From Roseimicrobium gellanilyticum (GTDB lineage Bacteria > Verrucomicrobiota > Verrucomicrobiia > Verrucomicrobiales > Verrucomicrobiaceae), in the NCBI RefSeq assembly GCF_003315205.1, contig NZ_QNRR01000002.1:776881-840880 (forward strand): a stretch of 64,000 bases of DNA. Direction: 5' to 3'. Positions 40,859 to 48,413 of this stretch are shown here, one piece after another (positions within the stretch are counted from its first letter, which is position 1; every line of letters starts with the position of its first letter). The translations under genes and the position numbers were made by a program. The notes beneath the pieces are model-generated. The model was not told where the DNA came from and searched no databases. It saw only the letters and a program-made list of their open reading frames with translations.

Positions 40859-42450
40859 GTACCAGGAGTGGCAGGGGTGGCATCTGAGGCGCGCGACCAG
40901 GCTCCAGGTGGGATGTGGCGCGATTTGGCTGCCGCTTCGCGTTCACGCAACACGGTGAGGGCTGCATCCTCATGCAGCTTCGCGGCACGGGCCCTCGCGA
41001 CGGGCTGATGCACCATGGCAAGTCCATTGTCCACAAGCGCACCTGCAAAATCGCCCAACGCTTCTGTCTGCACGGACACCAGCAGAGCTCCATCAGGATC
41101 CTTCAGCCCGCGGGTAACAAGCCGGAGCGGTTTCTCTTTAAGATACTCGGCAGTGAAGTCGCGTGCCATGATCCCAATGGCAGTGATGTCTTCATCATTG
41201 AGGCCGAAGTATTTGGCGGGGTCCTGTCCAGAGGCTCCGGGAGTGACAGGGCCGGGCAGGGGACAGCTGACCCACATGAGACGCACAGGAAAAGTTTCTC
41301 CATTGCATGCCACCATGAATCGGTCCCCGGTATTCTCCGGAGCGGCCACGTAGATAGCATCACGCATTTCATGCATCCCATCCGCAAGAGCCGCAGTGGC
41401 TACCGGACGGTTGCGGTCACGAAGCTGTAGCAAGGAGCGAGGATTATCCCCCAGGCGCTCCACACGCTTCACCTCGTTCTGCAAATCTTCCACCGCCTCG
41501 GCATTTCTGGCCAGGGTGGTGGCGAGGGAAGAAAGCTTTCCCGTGTAGTCCACCGAGATGGGCATGAGTTTTTGCCTCAGGCGCTCAAGATGATCCTGCT
41601 TCAGTTTCGTCAGCTCATCCACTTGTGGCAGAGGTTGGCCATTTTCATCGAGCGCGGGAGCCGCAGCTTCGGCGGTCACCGGTTTCGCGGGAGTGAGGCG
41701 AATCTCCTTGAGATGCATCACCCCCCCTTCACCTTTTGCCTTTGTGATTTTCAGCGCGAATGTCGCGTTGGTTCGCGTCAATTGGATGGCTGGCAGGGTG
41801 ACTGTGGAGAACTCTCCCCAACCGCCCGTACTGCTCACGGTTCCGGTGCGGCGATTGGCGGCGGCTCCGGACAAACTAGAGTCCTCGTAGAACTCAAAGT
41901 CACCTCCCGTGGTGAGGTCCGGAGCAGCGAGGTATGGGTTGGGGCGGCTGGGAGGATCCCCAACATCGGCAACACCATAGGTGATGACGACATCGTAGCT
42001 GCCGGCAGCAATGCGTGACACGCCCCAGCTTGCGACATTGCCCACGGCCTTCCATCCCACCAGCACGTCCTTGGCCCGGTCATGGCTTACGGAGCCGCCG
42101 ACACGGGCCTCTGCTGCCCGCAAGATAATGACATTTGAAATGGCGGAGCCTTCCAACGCGCTGCTGTACAAGGCGGCGAGAGTTTCACGCCGTTGCTGCG
42201 CCTTGAGCGCCAGCTCGTAGTCGCCAGCGACACCAGCCTCACGCGCCAGGGCGGCCAGCGCTTTGGCAAACTGCTCGGAAAGCAATTGGGAACCCGTGAG
42301 AGCGCGAGTCATGAACTGCTGCCGCTTTTGGATCAGATCCGGAGGTTCGGTGGGTGCTGTCGCCGGTGCTGGTGCGGGTGTCGTCTGAGACGCGACGTTG
42401 CCAGCCAGCAGGAGCGTGAGGAAAATCGAAGCTGACCAGCGGGCAATCAT
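40855..42450 (-). CDS. Exported protein: coiled coil, beta-sandwich and nuclease-fold domain (paralogue 2 of 3)
   Basis: The 531-residue protein has a signal peptide (MIARWSASIFLTLLLAGNVASQ). A coiled coil (residues 40-95) precedes a beta-sandwich (about 105-255: ILRAAEARVGGSVSHD, GWKAVGNVASWGVSRIAAGSYDVVITYG). A second coiled coil (about 280-335) leads to a C-terminal domain (about 365-482) resembling the staphylococcal nuclease fold: MVACNGETFPVRLMWVSCPLPG, ARDFTAEYLKEKPLRLVTRG, ALVDNGLAMVHQ. Arg390 matches a nuclease active-site Arg, but the Asp and Glu that should follow are Ser395 and Pro397, so nuclease activity is unlikely. It starts 13 bases after paralogue 1 and overlaps paralogue 3 by ATGA. 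Confidence 0.8.
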   Translation of the reverse strand: MIARWSASIFLTLLLAGNVASQTTPAPAPATAPTEPPDLIQKRQQFMTRALTGSQLLSEQFAKALAALAREAGVAGDYELALKAQQRRETLAALYSSALEGSAISNVIILRAAEARVGGSVSHDRAKDVLVGWKAVGNVASWGVSRIAAGSYDVVITYGVADVGDPPSRPNPYLAAPDLTTGGDFEFYEDSSLSGAAANRRTGTVSSTGGWGEFSTVTLPAIQLTRTNATFALKITKAKGEGGVMHLKEIRLTPAKPVTAEAAAPALDENGQPLPQVDELTKLKQDHLERLRQKLMPISVDYTGKLSSLATTLARNAEAVEDLQNEVKRVERLGDNPRSLLQLRDRNRPVATAALADGMHEMRDAIYVAAPENTGDRFMVACNGETFPVRLMWVSCPLPGPVTPGASGQDPAKYFGLNDEDITAIGIMARDFTAEYLKEKPLRLVTRGLKDPDGALLVSVQTEALGDFAGALVDNGLAMVHQPVARARAAKLHEDAALTVLREREAAAKSRHIPPGAWSRASDATPATPGT

Positions 42451-42463
42451 GGGGAAGGGCAGT

Positions 42464-43207
42464 TCAGCGCGCGGCAGGGACCAGTACCACGGAGTAAATG
42501 CGCAGGCTGGCGCATTTGTCTGCGGGACCTATGGTCAGAGTCAGGGAACCTGCACCATCACGTACCCGCAAGGTTCCCAAAGATTGAGTCACCACCTTGT
42601 CTTTGGCCGGCTTGAGATCGGACGTGAGTGTGTAGAAGCTCTCCTTCAGTGAGGCGCTGGCATTGCTTCCCTGATGATTCAACGAGACCTCATAGCCACC
42701 TGCAGGGAGATTGGGCAGCTTCCATGTAGCGCTGGCTCCGGTGGCGTTCCAGCCGGTCAGTGACTTGTCGCCTGCATCCAAACGTACGCCTGAGAGGGCA
42801 GCCTCGGAAAGATTCAGCTCGATGCGCTCCGGGGCACGCGAGGCCCCCACGGCAGTGGCACGCTGGCCAAGCGCAGCCAGCTCCTTTTCCATGATCGTGA
42901 TCTCCTGCTCAATGCGCTGGCGCTCGTCGCGTGCCTTGATGGCGCCGGAGTAGTCCTGGGCAGAGGCATATTTTTTCTCCAACGCCAGCAGTGCCTCACG
43001 CTGAGCTTTCTGCTCAGGCAGGGCGGCGGTGAGCAGTTCCCTGCGGAGCTGGGCCTTCAGCGAGCGCAAATCCGGTCCGGCATCCTGTGCCCCACTGGTC
43101 AGCGCAGGGGGCAGAGCGAGCATGAGCATGCACCATCCCTTGGCGAGCCATCTGCCACAGGCACGGAGTCGGGATGGGGTACTGGATGAAGCGGTTGCGA
43201 AGGACAA
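42464..43207 (-). CDS. Exported protein: coiled coil plus beta-sandwich module (paralogue 1 of 3)
   Basis: The frame begins at a TTG (43207) and gives 247 residues; internal ATGs at 43129 and 43123 would remove the basic n-region of the apparent signal (RACGRWLAKGWCMLMLALPPALTSGA). A long coiled coil follows (LRSLKAQLRRELLTAALPEQ through RIEQEITIMEKELAALGQ, residues about 48-116), then the beta-sandwich (RIELNLSEAALSGVRLDAGD, GWNATGASATWKLPNLPAGGYEVSLNHQG, SLTLTIGPADKCASLRIYSVVL). It is the first gene of a three-gene operon of related exported proteins. The family is not one I can name; carbohydrate or cell-wall binding is a guess. Confidence 0.75.
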   Translation of the reverse strand: MSFATASSSTPSRLRACGRWLAKGWCMLMLALPPALTSGAQDAGPDLRSLKAQLRRELLTAALPEQKAQREALLALEKKYASAQDYSGAIKARDERQRIEQEITIMEKELAALGQRATAVGASRAPERIELNLSEAALSGVRLDAGDKSLTGWNATGASATWKLPNLPAGGYEVSLNHQGSNASASLKESFYTLTSDLKPAKDKVVTQSLGTLRVRDGAGSLTLTIGPADKCASLRIYSVVLVPAAR

Positions 43208-43276
43208 GGATTTGCCAGGAATTCTATCTCACAGGCTAGAAAAAGCGGGGGGTTACGGCAAGACCAATTCGCCGAC

Positions 43277-44245
43277 TTAACCAGTACGTCGCGAGACGAC
43301 CGCTTCCATCTCCAAGTCCAGTTCCGCGCGGCAGATGTCTGCCTTGAGGAACATCACCTCTTCGCCGGTGAGGCCCGTTTCTTCGGCGAGCCATTCCTGC
43401 ACCAGGGGCAGGGCCTCCGGGTGACGGAGGTACACCTTGAAATCGCGCATAACCAGCTTCGACTGGGCGTTCCGCGACTTCGGCTTGAGCATTTGCGCCA
43501 TGCCCATGCGCTCAAACATGATTTGGATGTTGTGCATGGTGGTGCGGTACTGGGTGTGCCAGTCGCCCTCACCCACGCTGCGGTGGCCCTCAATGCTGGC
43601 CGTGCCACTCAGGTAGCCGACGGTTTCCCGGGAACACTTCACCAAGACCGCACGGGCAAAACTCGGCGGGCGGGGACCGTAGTCGGCCGGGTAGTGGTAG
43701 GCGGGCACTTGGGAGGGGTTCTCCAGATACTGGGGGTGCGTCTTTCCCGCGACAAAAAGCACGGCGAACTGCCCACCCTCGGCTCCCACTGCGGATGCAG
43801 CGGGCATGAAGGAACGCAAGTCCCGACCGAATGACTCCTCGAAAGCCAGCCAGCGGCCGATATTGAACTGACGGTAGCGCTCGAGTCCGTGGTCCAACTC
43901 GTTGATTTTGGGGACGTAATTCCAAGCGCGGTGCAGGTGCATGCCTCGGGAGGAGCAGGCATTCAGCACCTCCCGATAAATCTGGTGCACGGGTTCCTCC
44001 ATGCGGGTGGAGACATCAATGGTGGCCGCCCCGATGAGGTGGGTTTCATTCTCGAGCGTGATAAGATTGCCCGAGCGCCCGGCGCGCCCCTTGGGCAACG
44101 CCACGGTTTCGGTTTTGCGGCCTGCCAGCCAAGGCACTCCCAAATGCAACACGCCCGCACCCTCGCCCCCCGTAATCTGGGAAACTTTCTCTCCGAAATG
44201 AATCTGAATTTGCGGCTCGTCGGTGACTGCGGCGGGCATGGGCAT
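43277..44245 (-). CDS. FkbO/Hyg5-type chorismatase
   Basis: The 322-residue protein matches the chorismatase family (FkbO, Hyg5, XanB2), which hydrolyse chorismate to dihydroxycyclohexadiene or hydroxybenzoate products. Typical stretches are HLHRAWNYVPKIN, LERYRQFNIGRW, VPAYHYPADYGPRPPSFARA, GTASIEGHRSVGEGDWHTQYR, KVYLRHPE and FLKADICRAELDLEMEAVV. No signal peptide. The ATG at 44245 (MPMPAAV) is preferred; 44284 is also possible. It is divergent from an MMPL exporter gene with 87 bases between the starts. Which product type it makes (XanB2-like 3-hydroxybenzoate, or another) cannot be decided by eye. Confidence 0.87.
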   Translation of the reverse strand: MPMPAAVTDEPQIQIHFGEKVSQITGGEGAGVLHLGVPWLAGRKTETVALPKGRAGRSGNLITLENETHLIGAATIDVSTRMEEPVHQIYREVLNACSSRGMHLHRAWNYVPKINELDHGLERYRQFNIGRWLAFEESFGRDLRSFMPAASAVGAEGGQFAVLFVAGKTHPQYLENPSQVPAYHYPADYGPRPPSFARAVLVKCSRETVGYLSGTASIEGHRSVGEGDWHTQYRTTMHNIQIMFERMGMAQMLKPKSRNAQSKLVMRDFKVYLRHPEALPLVQEWLAEETGLTGEEVMFLKADICRAELDLEMEAVVSRRTG

Positions 44246-44332
44246 CGGGTTGTTTTGGCGGCTTGATATGGGAATGTCAAACATTTGCGTACTGGGATGG
44301 ACGGGCGAAAGGGGCTGTCTATTCTGAGTCAG

Positions 44333-46786
44333 ATGTCTTTTTCCGGGAAACACACGCCGGTCATTCTAGTTGTGGTTGTTGCTGCAGTCGCTTTTGTGAC
44401 GGCGGGACTTTCACGATTGCGGTTGGACCCGGATGTGCTCTCGACCTTGCCGCCGGATCTGCCGGAGGTCGGGGCGTTGCGGACCCTCCGCGACGCCTTT
44501 GCAGGAGGGGGGGATCTGGTGGTGTCGGTGGAGTCCCTGGACGCGGAAACGGCCAAGGCTGCTGTGACCTCGCTGGCAGGCCGGTTCCGCGAGGCTGCCC
44601 ACTTGTGCCGGACCGTTCAGGAAGGGGACTCCATGGAGAATTCCGAGACCGCCGGGGCGCTGCTGGCTTGGGTCCTGCAAAACGGCAACCCCCTGAAACT
44701 GGAGGCGGTCCGAAGGCGGCTTGAGGGGACCGACGGCCCCCAGAAGCACCTCGAACGCGTGCTGGAGGAACTGGCCAGCTCCCCTGATCCCGGAGTGGTG
44801 CAGCGCTGGCAGTATGATCCGCTGGGGCTGTTGGGGGGAGTGGACCTCGGCCAGATGATGGCGTTTCAGGAAGCGGGGCTCGGAGCCTCCTCGGCAGATG
44901 GCACCTTCCGCATGCTCTTTCTTACTCCCAAGGAGAAACTCTCGGGCTATCGGAAGGCAGAAGGATGGCTGAAGGAGGTAGACCAAGTGGTCGCTGCGTG
45001 GCGCAGTTCCGATGCCAAGTTTTCCGATGTCGTGGTGCGGATGACGGGCGAACCCGCGTTCATGGCGGAGATCGGCGGCGGCATCGAACGTGACCTGAGT
45101 GGAACGCTTGGGCTGGGCACGGCGCTGATTGCGGCGCTCTACTGGTTCATGCACCGGAGGTGGAAGCCGCTCTTCTGGATCCTGCTGCTGATGGGGGTGA
45201 GCATTCTGTTCTCCCTATCCCTGGCGGGTTGGACCGTGGGCAAGCTCACGGTGATGAGCCTGGGCTTTGCCTCCATCGTGCTGGGCATCGTGGTGGACTA
45301 TGGCGTTCTGATCCTGCAGGAGGCTCGGACGCATCCGGAGCTCGATGCGCAGGGAGTGCGTCGGCTCGCCATGCCGGGCATCCTCGCGGGTGCCGCCACG
45401 AATTCAGCGGTATTCTTTGCGCTGCTCTTCATCAGCCTGCCGGGTCTTGCGGAACTGGGACTGCTGGTGGGCATGAATGTGGTGACCGGAGCGCTGGTGA
45501 TGCTGACCTTCATGCCGTATGTGGCGGTGCGGCATCGGGTGCTGGATGGCGATCATGAACGAACGCGAGGCGGAATGGTGACGCATCGTTATGCGATCGT
45601 GGGGACGGTATTGATGGCTGCGGGTGTGGCGACAGTGCTACTGTGGCGTGGCCTCCCCCCCTTTGAAGGTGGCGCTGCAGTGTTGCGCCCCACGCATAGC
45701 AAAGCGGCGGAGAACTGGGACCTCGTACAACAACGGCTGGGGAAAGCAGACGTCGCCACCGTGCCTGTGGTGCTGACGTTTGAAGATGCGGCCGGGGCTC
45801 AGAGCAAAGCTGCTGAGGTCGGCGCTTTGCTCGCGAAGCTACGGCTTGAAGGGGTGATTGAGGGAATTGCTCTGCCTTCAACCTTCTTGCCGCACGAGGG
45901 GTATCAAAAGTCGAACGAGCCTGGGATTGGGTGGTTCGTGAAACATCGCCGCGTTCTGGAAGATGCAGTCCTGAAGGAAGGTTTCACCGAGGAAACGCTG
46001 CTCCTCTTCCGAGGCGTGATGTCGGCATGGGAAGAATGGTTGGGAGAGATCGCGGCAAATCCCAAGATGCGCCCCGCTGCAACTCCAGCTGCAGGGGCGG
46101 ATGACTTGCTGCGGAGGTTTGTCGGCAGGGAGGAAACAACCGGAGTGGGGAGAGATGGCAGCAAGCTCGTCGCTCTTGGTTTTGTGCAGATGAAAGGGCA
46201 GCCCGGGAATCCTGATCCCGTGAAGCTTGCGGAACTGGATGCGAAGCTGTCCTCACAAGCAGGCGTACGTCTCGCGGCCTGGGAGTCGCTGGGTCAGGCC
46301 CTGTCTGAGCGGGTGCAGCAGGACATCACGCGCGAGATGCTGCCCATCATCGCCATCCTTCTCGTCATGCTCTCCCTGGCCTATCGGAACTGGCGGGATC
46401 TGTTGCTCTCCGTGTTGATTCTGGCCTTGGGCGTAGCAGCGCTCATGGCGACGATGGCATTGGTGGGCAAGTCATGGAATCTGGCGAGCCTCGCGGCGCT
46501 GCCGTTGCTGTTGGGAACGGGCATCGACTATGGCATCCACACGATTCTCGCCATGAAGCGTGATGGCAATGATGTCCGCCGTGTGCGCCACAGCACTGGT
46601 CGCGCCGTGTTCTTCTGCGGAGCCACGACCGTCATTGGCTTCATGAGTCTGGTGGTGGCGGACAATCGTGGCGTGGCCAGCCTGGGTACTGCGTGCGCAG
46701 CAGGAACCGTCTGGATTCTGTTGCTCGTACTATGGTTGCTGCCGCATTGGAGGTGCTGGATTTTTGGACGTACGGTGCAAAAATGA
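44333..46786 (+). CDS. MMPL/RND-family exporter
   Basis: The 817-residue membrane protein has the RND layout of a single polypeptide. One N-terminal helix (VILVVVVAAVAFVTAG) is followed by a periplasmic domain and a bundle of about five helices (LGTALIAALYWFM, PLFWILLLMGVSILFSLSLAG, LTVMSLGFASIVLGIVVDYGVLILQEA). A second periplasmic domain and bundle follow (MLPIIAILLVMLSL, LGTGIDYGIHTILAMKR). The Asp-Tyr-Gly pairs in the fourth helices are the likely proton relay. Similar 'predicted exporters' (COG4258) are standard members of aryl-polyene and xanthomonadin clusters. It diverges from the chorismatase gene and overlaps the following small gene by ATGA. Confidence 0.93.
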   Translation: MSFSGKHTPVILVVVVAAVAFVTAGLSRLRLDPDVLSTLPPDLPEVGALRTLRDAFAGGGDLVVSVESLDAETAKAAVTSLAGRFREAAHLCRTVQEGDSMENSETAGALLAWVLQNGNPLKLEAVRRRLEGTDGPQKHLERVLEELASSPDPGVVQRWQYDPLGLLGGVDLGQMMAFQEAGLGASSADGTFRMLFLTPKEKLSGYRKAEGWLKEVDQVVAAWRSSDAKFSDVVVRMTGEPAFMAEIGGGIERDLSGTLGLGTALIAALYWFMHRRWKPLFWILLLMGVSILFSLSLAGWTVGKLTVMSLGFASIVLGIVVDYGVLILQEARTHPELDAQGVRRLAMPGILAGAATNSAVFFALLFISLPGLAELGLLVGMNVVTGALVMLTFMPYVAVRHRVLDGDHERTRGGMVTHRYAIVGTVLMAAGVATVLLWRGLPPFEGGAAVLRPTHSKAAENWDLVQQRLGKADVATVPVVLTFEDAAGAQSKAAEVGALLAKLRLEGVIEGIALPSTFLPHEGYQKSNEPGIGWFVKHRRVLEDAVLKEGFTEETLLLFRGVMSAWEEWLGEIAANPKMRPAATPAAGADDLLRRFVGREETTGVGRDGSKLVALGFVQMKGQPGNPDPVKLAELDAKLSSQAGVRLAAWESLGQALSERVQQDITREMLPIIAILLVMLSLAYRNWRDLLLSVLILALGVAALMATMALVGKSWNLASLAALPLLLGTGIDYGIHTILAMKRDGNDVRRVRHSTGRAVFFCGATTVIGFMSLVVADNRGVASLGTACAAGTVWILLLVLWLLPHWRCWIFGRTVQK

Positions 46787-47163
46787 AGACCCTCACCGTC
46801 AACGATGCCCTTGGCACGAAGGACCAAATCCACGGCCATTGTATCGAGGTTGAGGGACTCTTGGGTTACGATTCTGAGATTGCCCCTCCCGAGCTTTACC
46901 TCGCACACTGGCCAAGAGCTGAGCGGATAGCTGGAGAAGCGATTAAGATCGTCACCGAGGGTGCGTTCTCATTCAACGAGGAAGTTCTGAAACGTTGGTC
47001 CGGTAAGCGCGTCGTAGTGCTGGGAGTGTTTGAGACCATGCCACCGGGGGAATTCAAAGACTGGTTATGGTTTGGTCTTGGTCATTCCAGCCATTGGCCA
47101 GCGAGAATCGTTACCAGGAGAGTGGACCTGCTCAAGAAGCGATTGGCGGAGCACGATGGTTAG
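46783..47163 (+). CDS. Hypothetical protein (126 aa), coupled to the MMPL gene
   Basis: The ATG at 46783 overlaps the MMPL stop (ATGA), so translation is probably coupled. The 126-residue product starts MKTLTVNDALGTKDQIHGHC and looks like a small beta-rich domain: HCIEVEGLLGY, AIKIVTEGAFSF, KRVVVLGVFETM, PARIVTRRVDLLKKRLAE. This strand pattern resembles an OB-fold or tRNA-anticodon-like barrel with a C-terminal helix, but that is a guess. No signal peptide or membrane segment. The upstream frame overlapping the MMPL 3' end is not used. Confidence 0.7.
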   Translation: MKTLTVNDALGTKDQIHGHCIEVEGLLGYDSEIAPPELYLAHWPRAERIAGEAIKIVTEGAFSFNEEVLKRWSGKRVVVLGVFETMPPGEFKDWLWFGLGHSSHWPARIVTRRVDLLKKRLAEHDG

Positions 47164-47214
47164 GAACGAATCCGGATCCCTTTGGCAGGCGCGACCTTTC
47201 TTGTAGTCTCCGGC

Positions 47215-47520
47215 ATGAGGAAATTTTCTCACCCCATGGCTCTCGCGGTCGTGATCGTGTGCTTGTTGACCTATGTCGGAGGCTACTTCCAGTTCGCTGA
47301 GCGTAGTGAGGGTCGGGCCAGAAGTGCTGGAGCGTATTTCCACTATAGAAGATTCAACCATGACTGGCAAGGCTATCTGTTTTTCCCAGCGGCTTGGGCA
47401 GAGTCACTGATGATTCGATCATTCCCGAAGCTCTTTCTGAAAGAGCCCTCATGGGCAGAGATTCCTCAGGCACTGGTTCTTCAGTTGCCCAAAGGCAATA
47501 TCACCTTTGGTTATCCTTGA
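47215..47520 (+). CDS. Hypothetical single-pass membrane or exported protein (101 aa)
   Basis: From the ATG at 47215 the 101-residue product starts MRKFSHPMALAVVIVCLLTYVGGYF, a basic n-region plus one hydrophobic segment that is either a signal anchor or an uncleaved signal. The rest is aromatic (AYFHYRRFNHDWQGYLFFPAAWAESL) with no recognised motif. It follows the coupled 126-residue gene by 51 bases and may share the MMPL transcript. The ATG at 47182 would put eleven residues before the basic region and is less likely. Confidence 0.6.
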   Translation: MRKFSHPMALAVVIVCLLTYVGGYFQFAERSEGRARSAGAYFHYRRFNHDWQGYLFFPAAWAESLMIRSFPKLFLKEPSWAEIPQALVLQLPKGNITFGYP

Positions 47521-47537
47521 TCAGCGTGGAATGCAGT

Positions 47538-48278
47538 TCACGCCGTCAGGGAGGTCGAATCTCGACGGACGTGTTTCTTCCGCCCCTGCTTCAGCAATCT
47601 CGCTTCACGCTCGCGGGCAATCTGGCGTGAGAGCGCGATCAGATCTGCTTCGGTCACATCGACGAAGGAATCCAGTTCCTTCAACGCCTTGACGATGTCC
47701 TCGTGCTCGTTTTCCCTGCCAAAGGGGTGGGGCTTGTTGGGGTGCCTTCTCTTTGATAGTACCGAAGGATAGCGCCGCCAGTGGAAAGGCCAGTTGAAGA
47801 GAACAGCGACGAGCAACATGATGGCCACATTCACCATCACGGGCCACAGGACGAAATGAAAGCCCAGCGCGCGAATGGCATCGCCACCGAGCACGGCGGT
47901 TAAGGCCGTCGCACCACCGGGCGGATGGATGCATTTCAAGAGATGCATCGCGAGGATGGCACTCCCCACAGCACATCCGGCGGCAATCCAATCATGGCCG
48001 AGATGCTGCGCGCACAGCACTCCCAGAATGGCCGACACACCGTGCCCTGCTATCAGCGGCCATGGCTGCGAGAGCTGGCCATGGGGTACGCCGAAAAGCA
48101 GGACCGCACTCGCCCCCATGGAAGCGATCACACACGCGGCATTATCCACGCCAAGGATGTGATGCGTGCTCCAGACCAGCAGGCAGATCGCAAAAAGGCC
48201 TCCAAGACCGGAGAGGATTTTCTCCTTCGGCGACACTGCACTGAGCTCAACACCTATCAGGGAAATCAGACCTCTCAT
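47538..48278 (-). CDS. HPP family integral membrane protein
   Basis: The 246-residue protein has four to five membrane helices: LGGLFAICLLVWSTHHIL; NAACVIASMGASAVLLFG; PWPLIAGHGVSAILGVL; WIAAGCAVGSAILAMHLL; VLWPVMVNVAIMLLVAVLFNW. The family motif IHPPGGATAL comes in the middle. A cytosolic C-terminal tail of about 75 residues is acidic, then very basic (EREARLLKQGRKKHVRRD), and contains a helix near KALKELDSFVDVTEADLIALSRQI. HPP proteins include a nitrite transporter of plants and cyanobacteria; most bacterial members are uncharacterised. It converges with the small exported-protein gene, 17 bases away. Confidence 0.9.
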   Translation of the reverse strand: MRGLISLIGVELSAVSPKEKILSGLGGLFAICLLVWSTHHILGVDNAACVIASMGASAVLLFGVPHGQLSQPWPLIAGHGVSAILGVLCAQHLGHDWIAAGCAVGSAILAMHLLKCIHPPGGATALTAVLGGDAIRALGFHFVLWPVMVNVAIMLLVAVLFNWPFHWRRYPSVLSKRRHPNKPHPFGRENEHEDIVKALKELDSFVDVTEADLIALSRQIAREREARLLKQGRKKHVRRDSTSLTA

Positions 48279-48413
48279 CTCGTGGCAGGCGGAATGACAA
48301 GACGAGAAGCGGCTACAGGGGCAATGGCATCAAGGAACGATCGATTCTGCGAAAAGAGGCACTGACGTTTTGGCATGCGAGCGAACTGAGAGGTGAAGTT
48401 TCGTGGAAGAGGA

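Noticed and set aside
40855-42450. Active secreted nuclease
   Set aside because: The acidic active-site residues of staphylococcal nuclease are absent.
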